NCBI GenBank assembly: GCA_030609125.1
Contig: JAUWCW010000027.1
Location: 1-12,052 of the forward strand
Direction: 5' to 3'
DNA from: Candidatus Rokuibacteriota bacterium
GTDB lineage: Bacteria; JAUVQV01
Length of the DNA: 12,052 bases
Positions 1 through 6,161 of this stretch are shown piece after piece; the stretch's first letter is position 1; each line of letters starts with the position of its first letter. A program made the translations under genes and the position numbers. The notes below the pieces were generated by a model that made no database searches, was not told where the DNA came from, and was given only the letters and a program-made list of their open reading frames with translations.

Positions 1-5
1 CAGTT

Positions 6-186
6 AGGACTCACGCAAGAATAACTTCCCCTTTTCGCATCTCAGATTCAGACCGTCTTCGGCCGATCCTCAATCACGAAATCCTCGAAAGAGCCCTGCT
101 ATTCCTGCGGTTTCGCTCAATCAGATCGACCAAATCCGATCCAAATCTGAGCGCGAATTCTGTGAACTTATTCTTGCGTGAGTCCT
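6..186. mobile_element. MITE-like element or IS remnant with 19-bp terminal inverted repeats
   Basis: AGGACTCACGCAAGAATAA at 6-24 is the exact reverse complement of positions 168-186. Inside the ends the symmetry continues imperfectly: TTCGC (35-39) matches GCGAA (153-157) and CTCAGATT (42-49) matches AATCTGAG (144-151). Long, imperfectly extended inverted ends around a 181-bp non-coding core are typical of a MITE or an internally deleted insertion sequence. I see no transposase reading frame inside. A target-site duplication cannot be judged well because only five bases of left flank are visible; cagtt on the left does not match tcatt on the right. I do not recognise the IS family. A very long stem-loop RNA is an alternative, but the 143-base spacing makes that less likely. 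Confidence 0.6.
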
Positions 187-189
187 TCA

Positions 190-218
190 TTGCTTTTCCA
201 CCTCCTCTTTCCTATTAT
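190..218 (+). promoter_or_regulatory. Predicted sigma70-type promoter for the coaBC operon
   Basis: A -35 box TTGCTT (190-195) and a -10 box TATTAT (213-218) are separated by exactly 17 bases. The -10 box matches the consensus at five of six positions and the -35 box at three. Transcription would begin near 225, leaving a leader of about 65 nt before the ATG at 290. The promoter starts four bases outside the inverted-repeat element. The rest of the leader (219-289) shows no clear structure, and the ribosome-binding site before coaBC is weak. Confidence 0.5.
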
Positions 219-289
219 GATCTGATGAAATCCGTCGGCAGCACCGCGCGTTCTCCTCTCCCGGGCGGGCGCACGTCCCGGTTGGTCCC

Positions 290-1504
290 ATGCTGAAAGG
301 CAAGGCCGTCGTCCTCGGGGTCACGGGAGGGATCGCCGCCTACAAGGCGGCCGAAATCCTCAGGGGCCTGAAGAAGAACGGGGCCGACGTGGCGGTGGTC
401 ATGACCGCCAACGCCGGGCGCTTCGTCGCTCCCCTCACCTTCGAGGCCCTGTCGGGGAGGCCCGTCTCGGTGGACCTTTTCGATCCCCCCGCACCGGGCG
501 GCATGGAGCACCTGACGCTGGCCAAATGGGCCGACCTGGTGCTGATCGCACCCGCGACGGCCAACACCATAGCCAAGCTTGCCGCCGGCCTTGCCGACGA
601 CCTGATGAGCACCCTCGCCCTGGCGACGACGGCGCCCCTGCTCATCGCTCCGGCAATGAACACGCGGATGATCCGCCACCCCGCCACGGAGGCGAACCTG
701 GCCGCGCTTGCCGGCCGGGGGGTGCACATCATCAAACCCGAAACGGGAGCCCTGGCGGAAGAAGAGGAGGGCTACGGCCGGCTCGCCTCCACCGAGTCTA
801 TCGTGAGGAGAGCCTCCGAGCTGCTCCTTCCGCGTCACGACCTGGCGGGACGCCGGCTGCTGGTTACCGCCGGCCCGACCCGGGAGGCCCTGGACCCGGT
901 TCGCTACATTTCCAACCGCTCCTCCGGGAAAATGGGGTTCGCCATCGCCGTCAGGGCGCTGAGCCGGGGAGCGGCTGTCACGCTCGTTCACGGCCCCGTC
1001 TCCCTTGAGATTCCCGCAGGCGTTCACGCCGTCGCCGTCCTGAGCGCCGGGGAGATGCAGGCCGCCGTCAAAGAGCACCTCGAGGCGAGTGACGCTGTCA
1101 TCATGACGGCCGCCGTTGCGGACTTCAGGCCCGCAGACCCCCGCCCGGGGAAAATCAAGAAGGGCGGCACGGACGGCATGGTCCTCGAGATGGAGGCCAC
1201 TCCCGACATCCTGGGCGGAATCGGACGCAACAAGGGCCGGAGGATCGTCGTCGGATTCGCCGCGGAAACGAGCGATCTTGAGAAAAACGCCCGGAAGAAA
1301 CTGGCGGAGAAGAACCTGGACCTGATCGTCGCCAACGACGTGACGGTTCCCGGCGCAGGATTCGAAAGCGACACCAACCAGGTGGAGATGTTCACCAGGA
1401 CCGGGCGGCGAATTCCCGTGCCCCTTCTCCCCAAGGAAGAGGTGGCGGAGCGGATTCTCGACCAGGTAGCGAGCCTCCTCGAGCAGGCGGAGGAGGGGGC
1501 GTGA
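290..1504 (+). CDS. coaBC: Bifunctional phosphopantothenoylcysteine decarboxylase / phosphopantothenate-cysteine ligase
   Basis: This cytosolic flavoprotein carries out two coenzyme A steps: CTP-dependent joining of 4'-phosphopantothenate to cysteine, then decarboxylation to 4'-phosphopantetheine. At 404 aa it is the normal bacterial length. The N-terminal CoaC domain (about 1-180) opens with the flavin-binding GVTGGIAAYK, has the catalytic His at 74 in GMEHLTLAKW, and has PAMN at 121-124. The C-terminal CoaB domain (about 186-400) has TAGPTREALDPVRYISNRSS from 193 and the lysine-rich KIKK at 288-291. One oddity: the substrate-clamp motif, usually ACGxxGxGR, reads AEEEEGYGR (156-164), so the expected Cys is Glu157. 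The ATG at 290 is the only reasonable start, since the frame holds no other start codon back to a stop at 218-220. Its ribosome-binding site is weak. The gene ends in a GTGA overlap with the next gene. Confidence 0.96.
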   Translation: MLKGKAVVLGVTGGIAAYKAAEILRGLKKNGADVAVVMTANAGRFVAPLTFEALSGRPVSVDLFDPPAPGGMEHLTLAKWADLVLIAPATANTIAKLAAGLADDLMSTLALATTAPLLIAPAMNTRMIRHPATEANLAALAGRGVHIIKPETGALAEEEEGYGRLASTESIVRRASELLLPRHDLAGRRLLVTAGPTREALDPVRYISNRSSGKMGFAIAVRALSRGAAVTLVHGPVSLEIPAGVHAVAVLSAGEMQAAVKEHLEASDAVIMTAAVADFRPADPRPGKIKKGGTDGMVLEMEATPDILGGIGRNKGRRIVVGFAAETSDLEKNARKKLAEKNLDLIVANDVTVPGAGFESDTNQVEMFTRTGRRIPVPLLPKEEVAERILDQVASLLEQAEEGA

Positions 1505-2193
1505 GCGATTCGCCGGCAGCGGAGCTCGGCCGGCTCTGCCGTCTGACGGCGTCGCTGGTCCGGGACATCACGGAGAGCCGCTGGTCGGGGATGGACCACA
1601 TCCGGGTGGAGAGCGCTGTGGCCGCTGCGCTGAAAGAGATCGCCGGCAAAGTCGCCTCCTGCCGCAAGTGCCCTCTTTGCGAGAAGAGAAAGAACACGGT
1701 CTTTGGGGAAGGGAGCCCGGCGGCAGACCTCATGTTCGTCGGGGAAGGTCCCGGCGCCGACGAGGACCGGCTGGGAAGACCGTTCGTCGGCAGGGCCGGC
1801 GGCCTCCTTGACGACATCATCAGCAAGGGAATGGGGCTTCGCCGGGAGCAAGTCTACATCGCCAACGTTGTCAAGTGCCGCCCTCCGGGGAACCGCGACC
1901 CCGAACCGGCGGAGATCGCCATGTGCGCTCCCTATCTGCACGCCCAGATCGACCTCATACAACCGAGCGTCATCGTCGCTCTCGGCAAGTTCGCCGCTCA
2001 GGTTCTTCTCGACACGGGGACGCCCATCTCGAAGCTGCGGGGGAACTGGGGCGAGTACCGCGGCGTGAGGCTCATGCCCACCTATCACCCCGGCTACCTC
2101 CTTCGCAATCCCGGGGACAAGGCCCTCGCCTGGAGGGACATCCAGGAAGTGATGTCCGTCCTCGGTCTCGAGCCCCCGGCGAGGACGCAATGA
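1501..2193 (+). CDS. udg: Family 4 (iron-sulfur) uracil-DNA glycosylase
   Basis: It removes uracil from DNA, starting base-excision repair of deaminated cytosine. The 230-aa product has the family 4 signatures: motif A GEGPGADEDRLGRPFVG (81-97) and HPGYL (196-200) in the second active-site motif. Cysteines at 54, 57, 126 and 142 are placed to hold the [4Fe-4S] cluster; Cys60 is an extra one nearby. The first 45 residues or so precede the catalytic domain and resemble the N-terminal extension common in this family. The GTG start at 1501 overlaps the coaBC stop (GTGA), which implies translational coupling, and the 3' end overlaps the next start as ATGA. Its place between a CoA gene and a cytochrome gene looks like operon convenience, not shared function. 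Confidence 0.93.
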   Translation: MSDSPAAELGRLCRLTASLVRDITESRWSGMDHIRVESAVAAALKEIAGKVASCRKCPLCEKRKNTVFGEGSPAADLMFVGEGPGADEDRLGRPFVGRAGGLLDDIISKGMGLRREQVYIANVVKCRPPGNRDPEPAEIAMCAPYLHAQIDLIQPSVIVALGKFAAQVLLDTGTPISKLRGNWGEYRGVRLMPTYHPGYLLRNPGDKALAWRDIQEVMSVLGLEPPARTQ

Positions 2194-3605
2194 AAGGCCG
2201 GCTTGTCTCTCTCGCCGGATCCCTCCTGGGCGTCCTCCTCCTCTCATCAGCCGTCGGAGCCGGGAGTGGGCCCCTGCGCCTGACCATCCTCTTCACCAAC
2301 GACGTCCAGGGCTACATCGAGCCCTGCGGGTGAAGCAAGAACCTGCTGGGCGGTCTTGCCCGGAGAGCCACCTTCATAGAGAAAAAGCGCTCCGAGGGAT
2401 CTCCCCTGCTGGTTTTCGACACGGGCGACATGTTCTTCAAGGACGTCTCCCAGCTGGAGCGGGAGGCGCCCCTGCTCCGGGTCCGCTCGCCGCTTGTCAT
2501 AAAGGCGCTGAACACCATGGGGTACGATGCCGCCAACGTGGGCTGGATGGACCTCATGCTGCCGGAGGAGATCCTTGACGACGCCGTTTCGGGGGCTGCC
2601 TTTCCCTTCCTCTCGGCGAACGTCCGCGACGAGTCGGGGGAGCCCCCGTACAAGCCCTACCTGATCCGGGAATTCGACGGTTTCCGGGTAGGCATCTTCG
2701 GCCTCGTCAGTCCCAGGGTCGTCGCCGGCAAGAGGTACAAGCGGGGCTCCTACCGCGTACTCGACCCTCTCGAGACCGCCCGGGAGGTGGTGGAGGAGCT
2801 CAGGCGTTCCTGTGACTTCGTCATCGCCCTCACCAGCCTCGGAGTGAAGGACGACCATGCCCTGGCGCGGTCCGTGGAAGGAATCGATGTCATCCTCGGC
2901 GGTCTGACGAAAAAAGTCATGTACACGGCGGAGGTCGAGGGCCGGACCGTCATAGCCCAGGCGGGATCGAAGGGAATGCGCATCGGCCGGCTCGAGGTTG
3001 AGATCCGGCCCGGCGGGAGCGGCCCGTGGGTCCCTCGCGGGGAGACGACGACAGAGGCGGCACGGACTTTCAGCTGGACGCCCGTCTCCCTTCAGAAGAA
3101 TATCAAGGACCACCCGGACATACTTGCTCTGCTCGAGGAGTACCGCAACACCCTCAAGGAGCAGCAGATCGCCCGTCAGGTCTCCCGGCAGCCGCTCGGA
3201 CCGCAGTCAGCGTACACAGGCATGGCGACCTGCCGGGAGTGCCACCCCCGGGAGTCTGCCCAGTGGAGCAGGAGCCCCCACGCGCACGCCTTCGTTACCC
3301 TTGTCAGGAAGAACCAGGACGGCAACCCGGACTGCCTGTCGTGCCACGTGACGGCTTTCGCTGAACCCGGGGGCTACAGGCCCGGATCGGAAGACCCGGA
3401 CCTGGCGAACGTTCAGTGCGAGGCCTGCCACGGGGCCGGAAGGTCCCATCGGGGAAGGGGACGCATCAACCTGAGGGTGCCGGAGTCGGTCTGCCGCGGC
3501 TGCCACAACATGGAAAACAGCCCCACTTTCAGGTACGAGAACTATCTGAGAAAGCTCGGAGAGCACTCCGACGGCTATTTCCGCCGCCCGCCCGCGTTAC
3601 GGTAG
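2190..3605 (+). CDS. Predicted selenoprotein: exported metallophosphatase-like domain fused to tetrahaem cytochrome c (TGA codon 48 read as Sec)
   Basis: The frame opens with ATG at 2190 (ATGA overlap with the glycosylase stop) and runs 472 codons with a single internal TGA at 2331-2333. Residues 1-25 are a signal peptide: Lys/Arg, then a Leu/Val-rich core ending near AVGAGS. Residues 30-270 resemble the UshA/5'-nucleotidase metallophosphatase fold: LTILFTNDVQG, then EPCG-TGA-SKNLLGGLARRA, then VFDTGD, MGYDAANVGWMD, DVILGGLTKK and AQAGSKGMRIGRLEV. The C-terminal part is a four-haem cytochrome with CXXCH at 348-352, 382-386, 410-414 and 435-439. Homology-like sequence continues in the same frame directly across the TGA, the signal peptide lies before it and the haems after it, so both halves are needed. 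Cys46-Gly-Sec48 would be a redox pair. The usual metal-binding His residues (TNDxH, GNHE, GHTH) are replaced, so phosphatase activity is doubtful. The alternative is a nonsense-mutated pseudogene, which I consider less likely. The substrate is unknown and the location is predicted to be periplasmic. Confidence 0.85.
2331..2365 (+). promoter_or_regulatory. TGA(Sec) codon with bacterial SECIS-like hairpin
   Basis: Directly after the TGA (2331-2333), bases 2343-2365 fold into a stem with a six-base apical loop, GGUCUU (2352-2357). The pairs are C2351-G2358, G2350-C2359, G2349-C2360, G2348-C2361, U2347-G2362 and C2346-G2363. U2344-A2364 and C2343-G2365 extend the stem across a bulged G2345. The loop starts 18 nt after the TGA and begins with two Gs, as bacterial SECIS elements do. 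It shares GGUCU with the loop of the Escherichia coli fdhF SECIS, which is known to bind SelB. A competing fold pairs GCAAGA (2335-2340) with UCUUGC (2354-2359). Pairings were worked out by hand; no folding energy was computed. Confidence 0.72.
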
Positions 3606-3636
3606 CGGGGCAGCGGGAAACAGGAAACGGGCTGGT

Positions 3637-3654
3637 CGCAGGCTGAAGCCTGCG
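3637..3654. repeat. REP-like palindrome between convergent genes
   Basis: CGCAGGC (3637-3643) and GCCTGCG (3648-3654) form a perfect 7-bp GC-rich stem around a TGAA loop, followed by GGCTAC. It sits in the 53-bp gap (3606-3658) between the ends of the selenoprotein gene and the ComFB-domain gene. This is the usual place for repetitive extragenic palindromes. The stem could stop or protect transcripts from both sides, but there is no T-run, so it is not a classical intrinsic terminator. The segment before it (3606-3630) shows only a small GGGAAACAGGAAACGGG direct repeat. Confidence 0.5.
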
Positions 3655-3658
3655 GCTA

Positions 3659-3946
3659 CTAGAAATGATGGGGACGCTTGGTGACCTTCTTGAACGCTTC
3701 CTCCACCGCCTTCCTGGCTTCCTTAAGAAGAGCCGCGTCTTCTTCCTCTCCGGCCTTCTCGTGGAAACTGTAGACGTGGTAGCGCGGCTGAAGGCTGTTG
3801 AGGGCGATGGCCGCGGCATCGAGGATGCAGTCGCGACAGCGGCAGAGCGAGGAATTCTCCCCAAGATGGTGCTCGATGGCCATCCACACCTTCTCCTCGT
3901 TGCCGTTTTTCAATTCATCGATGTCATGGTAGTCGATCAATGCCAC
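3659..3946 (-). CDS. ComFB-domain protein
   Basis: This 95-aa protein matches the late-competence ComFB family. It has an N-terminal helix rich in acidic residues, a Cys cluster CRCRDC at 35-40 followed by ILDAAAIALNSL, and the PRY signature (LQPRYHVYS, 52-60). The C-terminal 35 residues are charged and probably helical. ComFB was named from the Bacillus competence operon, but in most bacteria it occurs outside competence loci. In cyanobacteria, members have been described as cyclic-di-nucleotide binding. Whether this one binds c-di-GMP or metal through its cysteines is not shown by the sequence. The start is GTG at 3946, with GGAAGG seven to nine bases upstream inside the end of moaB; the gap to moaB is six bases, so the pair is co-transcribed. 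The gene ends against the REP-like palindrome. Confidence 0.85.
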   Translation of the reverse strand: MALIDYHDIDELKNGNEEKVWMAIEHHLGENSSLCRCRDCILDAAAIALNSLQPRYHVYSFHEKAGEEEDAALLKEARKAVEEAFKKVTKRPHHF

Positions 3947-3952
3947 GGTCGG

Positions 3953-4429
3953 TCACCTTCCCTCTCTTGTGCTCCCTGAAAAGAGCCATTGCAGCGTCGG
4001 CAGGATAGTCGCGAAGCACTCTTGCACCGCCTTGGGGCTGCCCGGCAGGTTCACGATCAGGCACTCTCCGCAGAAACCGGCGAGTGCCCTTGAAATCAGG
4101 CTGGCGGGGGCCTTCTCGTAGCTTGCCCACCGCACGGCCAGCGACAGGGCGGGCAGGTCCCGGTCGATGAGGGGATGTGTCGCCTCCGGAGTCACGTCCC
4201 GAGGGGCCACGCCCGTGCCTCCCGTTGTCAAAAGGATCCTGACGGCGCTGTTGCGGACCATGCTTCTCAGGGCGGCGCGTATGTTCCGGACCCTGTCCGG
4301 GACGACCCGGTACGCTTCGACCCGGGCAGGGACGCTGGAGAGCAACTCGCAGAGCAACCGGCCGCTGAGGTCTTCGCGCTCTCCCCGCGAGGACCTGTCA
4401 CTGGCTGAAAGTACCGCAGCTCCAGTCAT
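3953..4429 (-). CDS. moaB: MoaB/MogA-type molybdopterin adenylyltransferase
   Basis: The 158-aa protein belongs to the MoaB/MogA family, which activates molybdopterin with ATP (adenylyl-molybdopterin) before molybdenum or tungsten insertion. The family signature is complete: TTGGTGVAPRDVTPEA at 68-83 with the catalytic-type Asp78 and Glu82, and NLPGSPKA at 127-134 near the C-terminus. The N-terminus (AAVLSASDRSSRGEREDLSG) matches the usual first strand and SDR motif. Length fits MoaB rather than the longer MogA. The ATG at 4429 has a strong ribosome-binding site (GGAGAGGAAG) directly upstream. It leads a two-gene unit with the ComFB-domain gene. Anaerobes of this kind need Mo/W enzymes such as formate dehydrogenases, but none is present here. 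Confidence 0.92.
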   Translation of the reverse strand: MTGAAVLSASDRSSRGEREDLSGRLLCELLSSVPARVEAYRVVPDRVRNIRAALRSMVRNSAVRILLTTGGTGVAPRDVTPEATHPLIDRDLPALSLAVRWASYEKAPASLISRALAGFCGECLIVNLPGSPKAVQECFATILPTLQWLFSGSTREGR

Positions 4430-4446
4430 CTTCCTCTCCGCAACCC

Positions 4447-4475
4447 ACCTTAGTACAGCGCAAAGACCATGTCAA
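4447..4475 (-). promoter_or_regulatory. Predicted promoter for moaB
   Basis: On the minus strand a perfect -35 consensus TTGACA (4475-4470) is followed after 17 bases by TAAGGT (4452-4447), a weak -10 box. TACTAA (4455-4450) is a better-looking -10 but would leave only a 14-base spacer. The boxes lie between the cytochrome terminator and the moaB start, where a promoter is expected. Confidence 0.4.
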
Positions 4476-4484
4476 CGCATCCGG

Positions 4485-4509
4485 AAAAACGGGGGCAGTC
4501 CCCGGTTTT
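4485..4509 (-). terminator. Intrinsic terminator after the multihaem cytochrome gene
   Basis: Read on the minus strand, CGGGG-ACTGC-CCCCG is followed immediately by TTTTT, a textbook rho-independent terminator about 40 nt after the cytochrome stop codon. The flanking A and T runs also pair, so the hairpin has some activity potential on the plus strand (GGTTTT), but there is no plus-strand gene upstream that needs it. Positions 4430-4549 hold only this hairpin and the moaB promoter. Confidence 0.75.
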
Positions 4510-4549
4510 CTGTCTGGAACCATTCGGCGTCCGTCACCTGGCAGCTCCT

Positions 4550-6142
4550 TCACAGGGCGGCGGAATCGGCTCCTTCGGGGTGGCACCTCTCGCACCGGTC
4601 AACACCGTCGATCATCCACTGCGGCGGCCTGCCGAAGCGGAATTTGTGATCGTGGATGCTGAACGAATTTCCCGAGCCGCTCACCGCAGGGGGGTGACAG
4701 TCGACGCACCCCGCCTGGCCTTCGGTGTGCTCCGCGTGCGCCTCGTAGTCTTCGAGTGTCTCCTTGTGGCAGGTGCCGCACAGCTCGCTGTCGGTGAGAG
4801 TGGCTTCCGGCTCGATCTCCCCGGCGGAGGGACGGCTGTGGCCCGTGCAGACGTCGCAGCTGACACCCTGCAGGATGTTCACCCTTCCCGCCCAGAACTC
4901 GAACTGCCTGTGCCGGTCCTCATAGCTGCCGTCCCCCTTGAAATCCTCCGCTCCCTGACCGGCCTTGGGCACCAGCCCCTGGTAGTAGCGCATCAGGTCC
5001 TCCCCGGGGCGGTACCCGACTGGATAGCGGAACTTCCCGCTCCTGTCGTGGCCGCTGGTGTGGCACGACTCGCACACCATGTCCCACCGGCTCTGCACCA
5101 GAAGTGCGGGATTGACGATGTCGAACTGGTCCGTCGATTCGGTGTGTCGCAGGCCGGGGCCGTGACAGGATTCGCATCCCGTGCCCCTCTCCATGTAAGT
5201 GCCGTCGAAGGGGTTGAGAGCTGTCGTGTGACAGCCGGCGCAGTACCGCAGCCATGAACGGCTGTATGACCCTGCGCCTGCGGCCCAGCCCTCTCCCACG
5301 ATGGACCACCTCTCGGGTCTGACCATGAGGCCCTTGCGGCCCTCAACGATATACCCCTGGACCCAGTGCTCGCCGACGGTGTAGAGGATCTTCTCAGGTG
5401 GAAAAGGCTTCTTCCCTTCGAAGCGGTCCCTGATCACCGAAGGGTCTCCGGCGGCGTCCTGGAAGTTCCGGGTGTGCAGACTCCTGCTCCACTCACTGTA
5501 GATATCGGGGTGACACCCGCGGCATCGCTCGGAGCCGACGTATTCGGGGAGCAGATCGGCCGAAAAGCTCAACTCCTCCCCGACGGCCACGCCCTGCTCG
5601 TGACAGCTGAGGCACAGCTCCCCCTTGGCGTTCGACATCCTGAGAAAGTAGGTCGGGAAGCGCTTCCGGCGGCTGATGGCGGAGCGGGCCAGCTCAACGA
5701 AGGTGGGGGGAATGAATCTCCGTTCCGCCTCGAACGGCCCGTGGGGATCGTGGCACGTGGCGCAGGTCATGGTGTGGTAATCGTCGAGGTGAAACTCCTC
5801 CGGCACCGCCGACTCGGGCCTGATCTCGACGGGGTGCTCGTCGCGGTAGTGTGCGTCCTCGTGGCAGCCCGAGCACAGGGCCACTATCTGGTCGACGAAG
5901 GTAACCGTCGTGTAGTCTTCCTTGTCCGGTTCCGGCGTCTTCCGGTGACAGGTCAGGCACTGGTCCGGGTCCGACATGAAGGCGTGGGGATTCACTCTCT
6001 CCTCCACCGCCCCTCCGGAAGCAGCGGGGGAAAAGACCGCCGCCAGGCAGAAAAGAGCCGCCGCCAGGGGTGCGGAGAGTCCGGCGGGACCACGCCGACG
6101 GCCTGCGGTGCTGCCGTGCCCGGAAAAGCGAGGGAGCGTCAT
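4550..6142 (-). CDS. Exported multihaem cytochrome c, 11 CXXCH motifs plus one atypical
   Basis: This 530-aa protein is exported: residues 1-45 have arginines (AGRRRGP) followed by a hydrophobic Ala/Leu core ending at SPAASG. Canonical haem c motifs lie at 62-66, 90-94, 127-131, 177-181, 207-211, 301-305, 323-327, 357-361, 455-459, 479-483 and 517-521. A twelfth site, CDVCTGH (429-435), has Thr-Gly between the second Cys and the His and may not bind haem normally. Several segments resemble cytochrome c554-type modules: RCRGCHPDIYSEWSRSLH, then YCAGCHTTALNP, then GCESCHGPG. It probably carries electrons in the periplasm; donor and acceptor are unknown. I chose ATG at 6142, with GAAGGT upstream and 19 bases after the preceding stop. 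An in-frame TTG at 6172 would add ten residues and overlap the upstream gene. It is the second gene of a two-gene unit with the HAMP-like protein. Confidence 0.92.
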   Translation of the reverse strand: MTLPRFSGHGSTAGRRRGPAGLSAPLAAALFCLAAVFSPAASGGAVEERVNPHAFMSDPDQCLTCHRKTPEPDKEDYTTVTFVDQIVALCSGCHEDAHYRDEHPVEIRPESAVPEEFHLDDYHTMTCATCHDPHGPFEAERRFIPPTFVELARSAISRRKRFPTYFLRMSNAKGELCLSCHEQGVAVGEELSFSADLLPEYVGSERCRGCHPDIYSEWSRSLHTRNFQDAAGDPSVIRDRFEGKKPFPPEKILYTVGEHWVQGYIVEGRKGLMVRPERWSIVGEGWAAGAGSYSRSWLRYCAGCHTTALNPFDGTYMERGTGCESCHGPGLRHTESTDQFDIVNPALLVQSRWDMVCESCHTSGHDRSGKFRYPVGYRPGEDLMRYYQGLVPKAGQGAEDFKGDGSYEDRHRQFEFWAGRVNILQGVSCDVCTGHSRPSAGEIEPEATLTDSELCGTCHKETLEDYEAHAEHTEGQAGCVDCHPPAVSGSGNSFSIHDHKFRFGRPPQWMIDGVDRCERCHPEGADSAAL

Positions 6143-6161
6143 CGAAGGCGGACCTTCAGCT

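Noticed and set aside
1024-2247. Long minus-strand open frame of 407 codons opposite coaBC and the glycosylase gene
   Set aside because: It is a by-product of high GC: the translation is Arg/Gly/Pro-rich without domains, and the plus strand has clear protein families.
2331-2333. Pseudogene reading: nonsense mutation splitting the cytochrome gene
   Set aside because: The frame is otherwise intact for 471 codons, the operon overlaps are preserved, the TGA falls exactly at a Cys-Gly-X redox position and a SECIS-like hairpin follows.
2335-2359. Hairpin GCAAGA/UCUUGC as the SECIS
   Set aside because: It is a perfect 6-bp pairing but starts one base after the TGA and gives a less SECIS-like loop; kept only as a competing fold.
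2247-3113. Minus-strand open frame opposite the selenoprotein gene
   Set aside because: No recognisable motif or initiation signal; it mirrors the third-position GC bias of the real gene.
2430-3605. Separate cytochrome gene starting at an internal ATG at 2430
   Set aside because: It would begin in the middle of the phosphatase-like fold, lack a signal peptide although it has four haem c motifs, and has no ribosome-binding site.
4469-5257. Plus-strand open frame opposite the multihaem cytochrome
   Set aside because: The opposite strand has eleven haem motifs, a signal peptide and a terminator; this frame has none of these.
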